The notes: generated from the sequence alone by a model not told the origin. Shown: positions 51,048 through 63,500, numbered from the stretch's first letter. The stretch is 64,000 bases of DNA from Metridium senile (GCA_949775045.1 OX459100.1:11666086-11730085); one strand, 5' to 3'. A program made the numbers and translations.

Positions 51048-52140
51048 TCTACCAATACTTTGTGCGTGAGTAACAATATACTAATCAAGACAAATTCATG
51101 ACAGATTGTATGAGTATCAGACTAAGTCAAATTTTACGAGTTACATCAGTGATAAAGATATGCTGTCTGATCCTATGAATTCCCTTTAAGCTTGTCTTAA
51201 TTAGAACAATCTATAATACTTTCTACCAATACTTTGTGCGCGAGTTAGAATACACTAATCAAGACAAATTCATGACAGATTGTATGAGTTTCAGACTAAG
51301 TCAAATTTACGAGTTACATTGATAACGATATGCTGTCTGATCCTATGAATCCCCTTCAAGCTTGTCTTAATTAGAACAATCTAACTAATCGATAATATTT
51401 TCTACCAATACTTTGTGCGCGAGATAAAATATACTAATCAAGACAAATTCATGACAGATTGTATGGGCTTTAAACTAAGTCAAATTTATGAGGTAATGTG
51501 ACAAAAAGATTTTGTCTGATCCTATGAATTCCCTTCAAGCTTCTGTTAATTAGAATAAGCTATATTAAAAACGCAATATTTCTACCAATACTTTGTGGGT
51601 GAGTTACAGACAGTTACAATACACTACTGAAGACGAATTCATGACAGATCAAGGGAGCACGGCAGACTGTTGTTTGTGGTTTGGATATATTCGTTCTTTT
51701 GAAGGTTTTAAATTACAACAATCTTTTCAAAGTTTAAATTACATAAACGGCTTATTTCGTCAATCGACTGACCAGTAAAAATGCGGGCACAAATATTGTT
51801 GCCGAGCGAGTCCCGTAGGGACGAGCAATGTACGAGTGTCACCCAGGAGTTGTAGGACTCGCTCGCAGAGGCAGACGGGCCCGCATTTTTCCCTTGCTAG
51901 CGGATAGTCCCATTAATCTACCAATTTAGCTGTTGATGTAATTTAAAACGTTGAAAAGATCGTTGTAATTTAAAACCTTTTAAAGATCGAATATATCCAA
52001 ACCACAAACAACAGTCTGCCGTGCTCCCTTGGACAGATTGTACGAGTTTCAGACTAAGTCAAATTTATGAGTTACATTGATAAAGCTATGCTGTCTGATC
52101 CTATGAATTCCCTACAAGCTTGTCTTAATTAGAACCAGCT
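51048..52140 (+). repeat. ~177-bp tandem array, four copies, last one interrupted
   Basis: TCTACCAATACTTTGTG starts units at 51048, 51222, 51401 and 51581. Units include ACTAATCAAGACAAATTCAT, GACAGATTGTATGAG, TGTCTGATCCTATGAATTCC and CAAGCTTGTCTTAATTAGAA. The fourth is split by the MITE 51650-52031 and resumes at 52032. Confidence 0.95.
51650..52031. mobile_element. 382-bp MITE with 45-bp TIRs and 7-bp target duplication
   Basis: CAAGGGAGCACGGCAGACTG, TTGTTTGTGGTTTGGATATA and its complement end the element. GACAGAT stands at 51643-51649 and 52032-52038, while the intact array units have it once. An inner palindrome (AAAATGCGGGC..GCCCGCATTTT, 51778-51890) lies in the middle. Confidence 0.95.
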
Positions 52141-52359
52141 AGTCAGAGCCGACAGGAATCTAATATCCTTTGTAAAATGTGAACTAGATGGGCTGGCGAC
52201 GCGATCTCTTTGATTAAAGTCGTTTATTGAAATGAACAGTTTAGAACGTTCAAGAGGTTCGCGTCCTGTCTACGCACGAGGTTTTTTAATTGACAGATTG
52301 TGTTATGACAAAAACGAGGTTATCGTGGCTTTAGGTCTGATATTTGTAATGTCTAGAAT
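52141..52359. other. Short unique stretch
   Basis: No supported feature. Confidence 0.3.
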
Positions 52360-52800
52360 GATGATGATGATGGTGGTGGTGGTGGTAATGAATGATGACA
52401 ATGATGATATATTCACGATCATGCCGATGATGGTGATGATGGTGGTGGTATAGTGGTGGTGGTGGTAATGATGATGATAAATCGACGATAATGATGGTGG
52501 TGGTGGTGGTAATGATGATGATGATGATGATGTTTAATATTATATTATCATGATGATGATTATAATAATGATATAGTGATAATGATGGTGTTGTTGTTGA
52601 TGATGATGATGGTGATGATGATGATGATAATAATAATTGTGTGATAGTGATGATGATGGGATCATGATGGCAGTGATAATGATCGTGATGTCTTTTAATG
52701 ATGGTGATTATATGATGATAATGATTATCAGATAGTTATGATGATGATGATTTTGATGGTGCTGTCAGCGATGATGAGAATGATGATGGTGATGATTATC
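52360..52800 (+). repeat. GAT/GGT microsatellite complex
   Basis: Degenerate GAT, GGTGGT and GATAAT runs; the poly-Met frame at 52358 onward is repeat-derived. Confidence 0.93.
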
Positions 52801-53049
52801 TAATAAAACATCAAACTTCACGAATAAACAAAATCACGGAATATCACAAATCAACCGAAATAATAACAACAACAATAATAATAATAAAAAAAAACATTAT
52901 TATCCACACGAGGCAAGTAAAAAAAACCTGATCCAATTAGCAACTTTACCGAAAGTAAGAAATTTAAAAGTAATGGTTGTTATTAATTAATTTAGTATAA
53001 ACACATGTGGCATAACATCCTTAACGAATATTCCAAGCTATAGATAGTA

Positions 53050-53372
53050 TAATGAAATTTGTAACACCGTAAAAAATGCTAACATAACTTCACTGACGTT
53101 TCGAGCTTTAGCCCTTCGTCGGATTGAAAAAAAATGGCTAAAGCTCGAAAAGTCATTTAAGTTAAGTCAACATTTTTATGGTGTTACAAATTTTATTATA
53201 TAACCTATCGTTTATATCAAACACCGACGCAGCCTATACTAGTTTACTCGCTAGTTTCCATTTAAGTAAAGTAAAATTAACATTTTTTACGGTGTTACAA
53301 ATTTCATCACATTACCTATCGTTTATATCAAACACCGACGCAGCCTTTACTAGTTTACTCACTAGTTTCCAT
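53050..53372. repeat. GACGAAGGGCTAAAGC repeat, inverted then two direct units
   Basis: 53050-53125 is - orientation. 53135-53372 holds two + units with CACCGACGCAGCCTATACTA. The - and + parts meet at TCGGATTGAAAAAAAATGGC. Confidence 0.9.
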
Positions 53373-54730
53373 GAATATTCCAAGCTGTTGTTATAAAAGA
53401 GTATTACTTCTCACTTGGACCGCATTACATTAATATTGATACGAGCCGTGATAGGATGACTCAATCCATGTAGACATTGTAATACCCATGTAATAAGGGC
53501 TCCAATGATAGAACGATCATTAGTTCAGACATTTTGAATCACATTAAAACTGAACAACATGCATGAGTCATCACATACCCTAACGTAAAGTCGTCAATAT
53601 GAAACTACATTAGCATCTTTAGCATATGGAAAAGAGGTCGGGTTTTCCGTGAATGGTTGGACCCACGTCGAAGGTGAATACATTTCCAAACATTAGGGGC
53701 GTAAAGCAAATCTTTTTCATTGTTTTTAATTAGGAATTTATATCTCAACAATCCAATTTAAGTTACTATAGATAAAATGAAACACCACAAGCAGTATACC
53801 CTGGAAACCAGAGGGTTTCTTGGTCTGTAGTATTTGTGTTTATCATATTTTGTACGTCTATGTAGTTGCTTCACCATGTAACCATCAGATTTGCTAACGT
53901 CAAAGCAAGTAGGCAGGGTACAAGCAGTGTAACGAGGTTCAAAACTCTTTCTACGGGGTTCATATTTAAACTTCATTTGTCATTAAATTCGATTGCTTCA
54001 ATAGGTTTATTAGCCGCGTTTCTAGATCCACTAAGAAAAATCAGAAACGTCCAAAACGTCAATAACTGAGTACCACTCTCTTTTTTAAAGTTTGTATTTC
54101 TATATTTGCACTCGAATCGACACAACATTGTACATTATATCATAAATGTTTCTACAAAAATCAAGAAAAACATTATTTATTAAGACATTCCGAAAAAGCC
54201 GGTGAAGCTTTAGACAATGAAATTGTCGTAATTTTCCAATGGAAAAATGGAAAAGACATTTTTTTAAACAATGACAAAAAGTGTAGACATTTTTTTATGT
54301 ATAAATATTACTGAAAGGACATCTTTAAATAAAGGTCTAGTTAACTATATACATATCGAGTCCCGCCAAGGGAAATTTATACACCGAACGCATTTCAATT
54401 CCTATATATCTATCTATCTATTTGTGTTAGCATTTCTCAATGCAAAGACGGCTGAGGTATAGGATTGCATGTAAGGCGGTGGGTTTGTTGTTCAACGAAC
54501 GTGACATTTCAGTAAAAACACAAACCTGTTTCAAGTGGGGGGTAGTGATTACATGTGTCGTCATTATACTGTAAGCAATCTTTCTCGAAGATAAAACAAA
54601 AACAAACACGTAAATTTTACCATATTACCATTTTGAATGGTCAGAAATCAATACGAAATTTACTTCATTTATTTAGTTAGATTTCAAATTTAATATTAGT
54701 TTGCGGGTTTTTATGCAATTGATTTATTTC
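53373..54730. other. Unique stretch
   Basis: No supported exon or repeat family. ATCT run at about 54405-54420. Confidence 0.35.
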
Positions 54731-55300
54731 TGTTTTGGCGATGCCGATCAAGTGTTCTATTCGATTAATAAGTGTTTCAAATGATCAAGTGTTCCATTCA
54801 ATCCTTATACCATGAACTGATCATGAAGGGTTTCATATGATCCATTCGATTCTTATACCATGGAGGGTTCAAACGATCAACTATTTCATATGATTAAACG
54901 TTCTATACGACAAACTATTATATTTAGTGTTTTTACACTTTTTTCAAAGAAGTCAGACACTAATCCGTGACAGGTGTTTGGAACGATCGAACATTCCATA
55001 CGAGAAGCATTCTTTAAGAACAAGGGCTCAACATGATCGAATATTGTATTTCTATTTCAAATGTTTTGGTGTTTTTTTTTCCGCACGTAGCAATTGTCAT
55101 ACGCTAACCAATTAAAGTCAGGTGTGCCATACGATCAAGTGTTCTATTTGATCAACGTTGAATACGATCAAGTGTTCCATACGGTATATGATCACATGTT
55201 CGATGAGATCAAAAGTAATATATGATCAAGTGTTCCATAGGATCAAACGTTCTGTATTATCAAGTGTTCGATTCCATTTGATCAAACGTTCTTTAAGTGG
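54731..55300 (+). repeat. Scattered GATCAAGTGTTC cluster
   Basis: Exact GATCAAGTGTTC at 54746, 54783, 55133, 55166 and 55224. Close variants (GATCAAACGTTC, TATCAAGTGTTC, GATCGAACATTC) fill the gaps at irregular spacing. Confidence 0.7.
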
Positions 55301-56088
55301 TTTCTATTCAAACATTATGTTGTTTTCCGTACGTAAAAGGGGTCAGACCCCAGCTACTGTTTATATATCACAAATCTCATCACAAAACAGTCAAACGCTT
55401 CCTGTTCGCGAGTTATTTTACAAAACACAGAACCAACAAATAACAACACTGCTACCCCCAACTCTTTAAATGCTGTCTGAATCATACAAAAGAACGAGTA
55501 ATCGAGTGTCGGAACGCTGTCACGTTGCGGCGTTCCATAAGTAATTAAATTGACAAGAGTGTAAATTTCATCTTTTTTGAAAAATGCGCATCTGGCCTAC
55601 TCACCTACACGCATGCGCAGACCGACAAAACCACATGTTTTGATGAAGAAATAGCGATACGATTAAACGTTCTAGAACAAGACATCCGAACGAACCATCG
55701 AACGAGGTTTACAGACAATTCTATGGATATGTGGACCAACTGAAATCTACCAGTCCATAACTGGGTATATAGACTGCCTACTATAAAACCGTAGCGCCGT
55801 GTAAATAGGTAGGGCTTGCGTGCATGCCATGTGCTGGGACGTCAAAATAATTTAATTCTCTCTATTGAATATTCTTATTGCTCGTCTAATTATTCTATTC
55901 AGTTGTTCACTATCAGTAAAACTATTGAAATGCGCTATTGTCCGCATTCTATAACGTTTCAATTACAACGAAAGTATGTTTATAATTTGGGATGAACATG
56001 AAGACTTCTTTCTGTTATCAAAATGCACAATCCAAATGCTTATGGATGCATACTATAGGTATATGGGACTTAAATATATTCTCTTTTT
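55301..56088. other. Unique stretch
   Basis: No supported feature. ACGCATGCGCAGACC at about 55610 is a small CG patch. Confidence 0.35.
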
Positions 56089-56089
56089 A

Positions 56090-56437
56090 CTCCGACGAAG
56101 GGATAAAGCTCGAAACGTCAATTAGCAGTTAGCATTTTTTACGGTGTTACAAATTTCATTCTATTACCTATCGTTTATATCAAACACCGACGCAGCCTAT
56201 ACTAGTTTACTCGCTAGTTTCCATTTAGGTAAAGTTAAGTTAACATTTTTTACGGTGTTACAAATTTCATTCTATTACCTATCGTTTATATCAAACTCCG
56301 ACGCAGCCTATGCTAGTTTACTCGCTAGTTTCCATTTAAGTAAAGTTAAGTTAACATTTTTTACGGTTCTATTACCTATCGTTTATATCAAACACCGATG
56401 CATCCGCTATACTAGTTTACTCGCTAGTTTCCATATA
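56090..56437 (+). repeat. GACGAAGGG repeat, three tandem units
   Basis: Best-preserved copy: CTCCGACGAAGGGATAAAGC, then three units of CATTTTTTACGGTGTTACAA, TATTACCTATCGTTTATATC, CACCGACGCAGCCTATACTA and CTCGCTAGTTTCCAT. Confidence 0.93.
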
Positions 56438-56999
56438 TAACGATTGTTTTGCTAACAATATATAATTCACTATTTTTGTCGTGCGACTAAGATTTCTTAT
56501 GAATACTCACAATGGATAAACAGTTCAATTTTAAAAATATCTAAAAATTGTTATATTCACTATTTTATCATGCGGCTAAAATTTAAAATTTCCATGTAGC
56601 GATCGTTTACTGCGCACGCGAAGAAGACCATGATAAATGCGCGCCAAATACACCGCCAAATAGGCTAGAAGTGTAGACTTAAGTACATTACGTACGCTGT
56701 ATATATATGTAGTAATATGCTCTGTAAAAATAGTACTCATGGCTCGCCCCATACATGAATGCATTCTCTGTATAGATACAGATTTTAGATTTCTTACTAG
56801 GTTTTCGATTGGATAGATTTGCGCTTATAGTATTATGAATATAGATTAACTATAATATGCCTACATTCTTATCGGATGATTGTATGTTAAAATATAATGG
56901 AAACGTTTTCTATTGGACGGTCCAAGAGGGCAGAATTGCGTCTATAACAACTATCTAGTAATATGTATACTTCAGTCTGATGTTTGTTTAAATATATAT

Positions 57000-57780
57000 A
57001 CTTTTAAAATACGCAGTAAAAACTATTATTTTGGATTCAGTGGACTGTAGAGTTTGCGTCTGTTTTTACGATGTTGTTTAGTATGTAAACTTTCAAAAAT
57101 ACGCAGTAAAACATTTTTTTAAAACATTGGACTATGGATTTGCGTCTATCTATCTGCTAATATGTGTACCTCAGATGGATGTTTGTTTAAAAATATATAC
57201 TTTTAAAATGCGTCGTAAAAAACATTTTTCAGGTTCTGATTGGACTATGGATTTGCGTCTGCTAACACGAGTACCTTCAGTCTTAATATTTATACTTTTA
57301 AAATGTGCAGATAAAAAGGCCATTACTATTGGATATGCATATGCCTGGATTTGCTTCTATAATGACTGTTATTTGTTTAAATATGAATACTTTTAAAATT
57401 CTAATAAAAATATTTTTTTGGACTTAAGATTTGCGTTTTAACTTGATAAACTGCGCAGAAAAGTGGCCATTATCTATTGGATATGCCTGGATTTGCTTCT
57501 ATAATGACTGATGTTTGTTTAAATATGTATATTTTAAAATTCTAATAAAAACATTTTTTTTGGACTATTGATTTGCGTTTGCTAAAATGTGCAGATAAAA
57601 AGGCCATTATCTATTGGATATTCCTGGATTTGCTTCTATAATGACTGATGTTTGTTTAAATATGTATACTTTTAAAATTCTAGTAAAAACATTTTTTAGG
57701 ACTTAAGATTTGCGTTTGATAAACTGCGCAGAAAAATATTTATTTACATTTTTTAATGGATATGGCTGGATTTGCGCCTA
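57000..57780 (+). repeat. ~115-bp degenerate tandem array before the membrane-protein exon
   Basis: Units with ATATGTATACTTTTAAAAT, ACATTTTTTTGGACT, GATTTGCGT and GGATTTGC.TCTATAATGAC recur about five to six times up to 57780, sixty bases before the ATG at 57840. Confidence 0.85.
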
Positions 57781-57839
57781 CTTTCAATTAACGTGTACCT
57801 TTCCATTCCCTCATGTAGGTAGCCATATAGTTCTTCACC

Positions 57840-60800
57840 ATGTTTCTGTCTAGTTTGTCATCCCTTGAGATTGGTCTTCTTGCTGGAGGAGCTGCCATTC
57901 TCTTGGCTGTCATCTTTGTACTTGTGCTTCTTCTATGTAGACAAAGACTTGGTAAGTAAGAAAGTATATAAAATATATCAATAAAAAGCATTAGTTTTGC
58001 TATGCTAGTTAGATAGGATGTGGTATTTTTATTTTGTGTTTAGTTTACAGTAAAACCCCGCGTATAAGAACCTAGATTTTTTTCAGCCTGAACAGGCTCT
58101 TATATAAATGGTGCTTAACTTGAAATCAGGCTATCTAGGTTCTATTAGCATCACTCACTTCATCATTACAACACATTTCTTCCTATTTTATTTACATACG
58201 GGTCAATGCTTTTGAGCAATGAAAATTTCAGCCTGACAGGTTCTTAAATTTTAGGTTCTTATACGCGGGGTTTTACTGCATGTATATCTATTTCACTATA
58301 CTATAATACTACCGCTTTGTACTGTTCTATTCGCCTAGTGCAAATACCCTTTAAAATATCAATTTTAGTAAAAGGTTTGTTTATTCGATAATGTTTTCAT
58401 GCATTAGAAGGTGATGTAGTCAAAATATCGTCAAATATTAATAACATTTTTAAAGTGAAAAGAAGATTTGATTCCAATCTTTTTGTCCTGGACTAACGTT
58501 TTCCTTGCTGAATGAAATAATGAATCTTGACTCCATTAAAAACGTGGTTTTGTTGAATTATTTGCACAATTCTAGTAGAAAAACTACTTGGGTTAATTCT
58601 ATTATTGTTCCTCTTGATTTTAAGCATGTTTTCGTTACGAAATAACAACACTTTTAAGTCAAAGTCGCTTGCGTTTGAAGTAGATTTTTGACAGTATAAA
58701 GTTATTCTTGTTAAAAAAATGTTTGTTGTTCCAATATTGGGCGTATAACTGATCTTCGCGGGTGGTTCCTTTATGATAATACGAACCAGATCATATCTTT
58801 TTTCCAATTCCTCCCATCCCATTCCCCTTTCATCGATATGCGGTAATTAAGCACAGGGTGGTAAAATCTGAACAGTTTTTGTCTGATTGCTGAATCAATA
58901 AGAAGAACCAGATGTCATTACCATCGTTACCATCATCACTATCCTATTCCTACAAATTTAATTCCCACTCTTTATTCCAATTCCTTCCATCCCTTTCCCA
59001 TCGGACCTTTTATGTAATTAAGCACAGGGTGGTAAAATCTGAACAGGTTAAGCATTTGTCTGAGTGCTGAATCAATAACAACCTAAAAACCAGACGTTTC
59101 CTTCCTGAGGCTATCATCACATGTTGGTTATAAATGTATAGTTATATGGTAATAAGATTCTTGAGAGAGAAATTACAGATGGCTTTGGCTAGTAATCCTT
59201 TTAACACCACATGGATAAATAGTATTTCCAGTTAACCAAATTGGTTTCAATTGATTATATACGTAGTTATAAATGGAAACTAGCGAGTAAACTAGTATAG
59301 TTATGGTAATATGGTTCTTGAGAGAGATATTACAGATGGGTTTGGCTAGTAATCCTTTCAACACAACAAAGATAGGGCATAGATAACTAGAATTTCCAGT
59401 TAACCAACTTAGTTTCAACTGATTATATACGTAGTTATAAATGGAAACTAGCGAGTAAACTAGTATAGTTATGGTAATAAGATTCTTGAGAGAGATATTG
59501 CAGATGGGTTTGGATAGTAATCCTTTTAGCATCACAAAAATAGGGCATAGATAACTAGAATTTCCAGTTAACCAACTTGGTTTCAATTGATTATAAATGT
59601 ATAGTTATGTTAATAAGATTCTTGAGAGAAAAAGTACAGATGGCATTTTTGAGAGAGAATTGAATATGGTTTTGGCTAATAATCCTTTTAACCAAACAAT
59701 AGAAGGGCAAAAGTGGTTTTTAGTTGGGAATTTAGAATGGAATGAGGACAAGCTGAGTGGATGTGGTCGATTGTAAAACAACCATTTTAAGACAAAGATA
59801 AATACCATCATATGATATTACCAGTTAACCAAATTGGGTTTTAATTGGGAATTTAGAGTCAAGTTAAGTGAATATAGTCGAGCAATGATTGTAAAACAAC
59901 AATTTAGATAAATAGCATTAAAGAATTGTGGAATGGATTTTGGTGATAATTCGGAATAGAATCATAAAATTACGTAAACATGGTAGTTCAGAATATTAAA
60001 TCTTTCAACGTTTAAATCAGTTTGTTCTTATCACTAAGGTGATTCTCTGAAATCAGGTTTACATATAATATATACAGAGGTTTGAAAAAATTCTGTCTGA
60101 CCCTATAGGTATGTATGTATATAGGTAATGCTGTCTTAAAACGATCCAAAACATTTTCAGAATTCATTGAATGACATTCAGTAAGCGCATAGCGCATGAA
60201 AGCACTCAAAGGCATAAATAAACATTACCCACAATGCATCCGATATACATTAATGGGGTCAGAATTTTTGCAAATTTATTTATATATAAATATATAATAT
60301 TATAAGTAATGATTTTGAAACACATAATGATGTAAAAATGAGACTTAGTAAAGAAATAAAGGAATAACTTTCTGCATTTTGTAATTAGTATTATCTGATA
60401 ATGGAGCGTGATGGCTCCGAAACGTCAAAAAACAATTATTTCTTTACTAAGTCTCATTTTTACATCATTATATATAATATTATTAGTTATATTACCATAT
60501 ATTATTATTATTATTATATTGTTGTAATGCGGATTTTGAATATTTTTATAGAAAATGCGCAATATAAATAATATATTAATATTCTATCATTATCATGATT
60601 CTTTTTCTTTTCTATATAATAATCTATGTTTTTTTAATATCCAATTCTTCATTATCACTAATATCAATCCATATATATTTATAGAGAACAAGAAGTTTCA
60701 GGCCAAAAGTCCCCGTCAAAAACGGCGTCTACAGCATGCTGGACATCATCACTCAACCATCGACCTGCCTCCACTAGTTTACATGGAGGGGGTAGGCACT

Positions 60801-61424
60801 AGCAAGACCAACATCATGGGAATGATAGAAAACCCCCTCAACTCCCTCCCTACGTCCGACAGCGCCAACACACTGGCCAGCGGTGGTACACTAAAGAGTC
60901 CCGAATGGAAGAGCTTTGATTCGCTCGGAGTACCCAGAAGCCCTCGCGAGTTTATGTACTACATGCGTAACTTAGAAAACTCCCGAAGCAACAGTCCTGC
61001 TACACCCAGAAAGATGAGCGACAACAACTCGGAAAGCGACTCAGGGATTTACGATATTAAAATGTTCTCGTCAAATTACAAAGAGAATAGTTCGCATAAA
61101 GAACAAAAATCCAAGCCAACCGGAAACGGAAATGAGAGGAAGACTTCCGGTGCGTTACGTCATCCGGCTTACCGCGAATTGATGCAAGGGAATTCCTTCC
61201 ACGTGGTATGCACCACGCCCTGCACTGACATGTCTGATAGTGATTCAGAACCTGAGCTGAGCAGTCCTAAGGCGAGGTTAAAGTTTACGACGATAATGGA
61301 AGAACATGGTGGAAGTACATCAAGTGCATTGAATGCCATTGGTAAGACTGAAATGCCTCCTACTTACCATGAGAGCAAACGAGCAAAGTATCAGAAGACT
61401 GAGGAGTTCAGTGAGGAATTATGA
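57840..61424 (+). CDS. Single-pass membrane protein with long Ser-rich cytoplasmic tail, two exons
   Basis: Exon 57840-57951 (ATG in TTCACCATGT, donor GTAAGT) joins 60685-61424 in phase (849 codon bases, 283 aa, stop TGA at 61422). A pyrimidine-rich AG at about 57818 suggests a spliced 5' UTR upstream. Residues 10-33 (EIGLLAGGAAILLAVIFVLV and on) form one membrane span, followed by LLCRQRLENKKF and the basic KSPRQKRR. With almost no extracellular part this would be a signal-anchor protein. Alternatively the exon begins at an AG at 57852 and belongs to a larger receptor whose ectodomain I could not find. The tail is polar and probably disordered, with many SP/TP sites (RSPRE, NSPATPRK, LSSPKAR), acidic Ser clusters (SDSDSEPE) and PPTYH, a PY-like motif (PPxY lacks only spacing: PPTY). 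No family recognised. Confidence 0.7.
58048..58278. mobile_element. MITE with CAGTAAAACCCCGCG ends
   Basis: CAGTAAAACCCCGCGTATAA, GAACCTAG and its complement ending at 58278 give 28-bp arms. The CAGT start resembles Tc1/mariner (pogo-type) elements. It lies in the single coding intron of the membrane-protein gene. Confidence 0.85.
58810..59080 (+). repeat. ~175-bp unit, two copies
   Basis: CCAATTCCT.CCATCCC..TCCC, then GTAATTAAGCACAGGGTGGT, AAAATCTGAACAG and GCTGAATCAATAA, at about 58803 and 58978. Confidence 0.8.
59150..59620 (+). repeat. ~177-bp tandem array, about three copies
   Basis: GTAATA.GATTCTTGAGAGAG, GATGG.TTTGGCTAGTAATCC, CAGTTAACCAA.TTGGTTTCA and GGAAACTAGCGAGTAAACTA recur. The last piece is an end fragment of the GACGCAGCC repeat family captured into the unit. 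Confidence 0.88.
59621..60684. other. Intron remainder with a hairpin
   Basis: TAATGATGTAAAAATGAGAC, TTAGTAAAGAAATAA at 60327-60361 and its complement at 60437-60471 form a 35-bp stem around GGCTCCGAAACGTCAAAAAA. The rest is AT-rich and unremarkable. Confidence 0.6.
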
Positions 61425-61680
61425 ACAAACATTTGAGCTGAGATGATGTCTGCTTGTGATGAAAGCAACCAGGCAAAGTACCAGAAGACCGAAAGAATCC
61501 AAAGAGGAATTATGAACAAACATTTGAGCTAAGATGATATCTGCTTGTGATAAAAGCAACCAGGCAAAGTACCAGAAGACCGAGGAATCCAGTGAGGAAT
61601 TATGAACAAACATTTGAGCTAAGATGATATCTGTTTGTGATGAAAGCAACCAGGCAAAGTACCAAAAGACACAGTGCGTG
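61360..61680 (+). repeat. 90-bp tandem copies of the stop-codon region
   Basis: The end of the coding exon (AAAG.ACCAGAAGAC..GAG, GTGAGGAATTATGAACAAAC) recurs with GAGGAATTATGA at 61413, 61504 and 61594, plus a partial fourth copy to about 61675. Only the first is the in-frame gene end. Confidence 0.92.
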
Positions 61681-61736
61681 GACAGGCCAGTGAAACAACA
61701 TTTGAACTGAAATACTACCTACTTATAAAGCAAACA

Positions 61737-61880
61737 GTCCTTATGCAAGATGAAATCGCATGTTAAATGGCATTTGAACTGGAATGCTGCCTACTTATAA
61801 AGCAAACAGTCCTTATGCAAGATGAAATCGCATGTTAAATGGCATTTGAACTGGAATGCTGCCTACTTATAAGGAAATAT
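61737..61880 (+). repeat. 72-bp tandem pair in the 3' flank
   Basis: ACTTATAAAGCAAACAGTCC, TTATGCAAGATGAAATCGCA, TGTTAAATGGCATTTGAACT, GGAATGCTGCCT occurs twice, with a worn third start. Confidence 0.92.
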
Positions 61881-62690
61881 AAACGTCAATCACCAGATGA
61901 AATCGCGAGATGTCTGAGAAATTGTGAACACAAATGAACTGAAATGCTGCCTAGCTACACATCGGGTAAAGCAACACAAGCGAGGTAACAGCAGACGAGA
62001 GATTGTAATGAGAAGTGGTGTCCCAAGTGAAAGTATATTGTATACGACTTTTGAGGACAGCAAACAAGCTGCAGCAACGAAATATGTCAGTAATAGAGGT
62101 TTGATGATTTTGTACTATGTACAAGCAAAAGGTACATGGAATTGACATTACCAGTAGCGGATCCAGAACAATTTCCAAGGGGTGCTGCTAACTCGAAAGG
62201 CGTCACAGCCTTTTTACTCAAAGAAGGGGTGGTTACTTGTCACCCAATTCATCCCCTGGACCCGCCCTTGATTCCTTACAGCTGATCATGGACTTCGTGG
62301 GATATAATGCCAACACCTAGTAAGAAAGATGTCAGAGAATAACAGAGGAAAGGAGTGCAAAAAGAGCGAACAATTGTCAAAAAGAAACTTGCAGGAGCTA
62401 GTGTATTTTATTGATTGAATTGTTTCAATCGTGAACTTGGTGGAATCATGACGAATTATTCTATTATTTACGGCAAAATGTATATGCAAAACAGGAAAGC
62501 TGTCACAACAAAGAATGACTTGAAGCTAAAGATAAGCTGTACGACAAAGTAGAGGTTCTACAATTAATGACTGCATGTGATCTGCATTCATAACAAAATG
62601 ACAAATCACGAACATTGAACTAAAGCTAGAGATATCACACTAAAGGAAGGACGAAACTACAAGAAAAAGTGAGAAAAACACTGAGTGGAA
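61881..62690. other. Unique 3' flanking sequence
   Basis: No supported exon. Probably the distal 3' UTR and downstream region of the membrane-protein gene; no clear AATAAA-plus-GT-rich end can be pinned down. Confidence 0.35.
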
Positions 62691-62693
62691 ATG

Positions 62694-62979
62694 TATACAC
62701 CTATTTCAAAAATCGTTGTCGCAGCCGAAGCTACAGTCCACACTCTAAAGCCTGCAAAGGATGTCGGTTACATGGACTTAATTTGTGATTCATTACATGT
62801 TTCTAAAGAAATATATCTATTTATATCTACCACAACTTGTAATGGTCATATAACACAAACACGTACAACCAAAATATGGTATGAATAAATCGATAACGAG
62901 AAGAAATACCGACATCTTTTGCAGGCTTCAGAGTGTGGACTGTGGCTTCGGCTGCGACGATTTTTGAAATAGGTGTATA
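62694..62979. mobile_element. MITE with ~70-bp terminal inverted repeats
   Basis: TATACACCTATTTCAAAAAT, CGCAGCCGAAGC, CAGTCCACACTCTAAAGCCT, GCAAAGGATGTCGG is mirrored at 62910-62979. Short frames inside are incidental. Confidence 0.9.
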
Positions 62980-63182
62980 TTGCACAATGAATACCGTTAC
63001 AGCTTTCTGTGTGAGCTCGAGAACAGAACGAAAATGTAAATCATACAACAAGGAACTGGTAAACAATTAAATGCATCAAAGTGAATTAAGAAAAAAGCTT
63101 AAATTTAACAAGATATGAGCAAGGAAGACATACACATATACCATACAAAGCTGTGAAAAAAGTTGCTTTATACAAACAATCA

Positions 63183-63500
63183 CTCGGGCTTCCATATACA
63201 GAACTCCGCACACTTTATGGTTTAAAATGCGAGTCAAAACATACAACACGGCAAAGAAAGTATTTGCTTTAAATAAACGAACACTCGGGCTTCATCAAAC
63301 AGAACACCGCACAATTTATGGTTTTAAATGCGCGTCAAAACATAGAGAACTTACAAACGTTCAAAATCTGCGACAAAAATTAAACAAAAACAATATACAT
63401 CTAATATACGGCAAATAAAGTAGTTAGTTGCTTTAAAACACTCGGGCACAATTTATGGTTCTAAATGCGCGTCAAAACATAGAGACAAACTCTGCGACTA
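63183..63500 (+). repeat. ~100-bp tandem array, three copies
   Basis: CACTCGGGC, GAAC.CCGCACA.TTTATGG and AAATGCG.GTCAAAACATA recur near 63183, 63283 and 63440. Confidence 0.85.
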
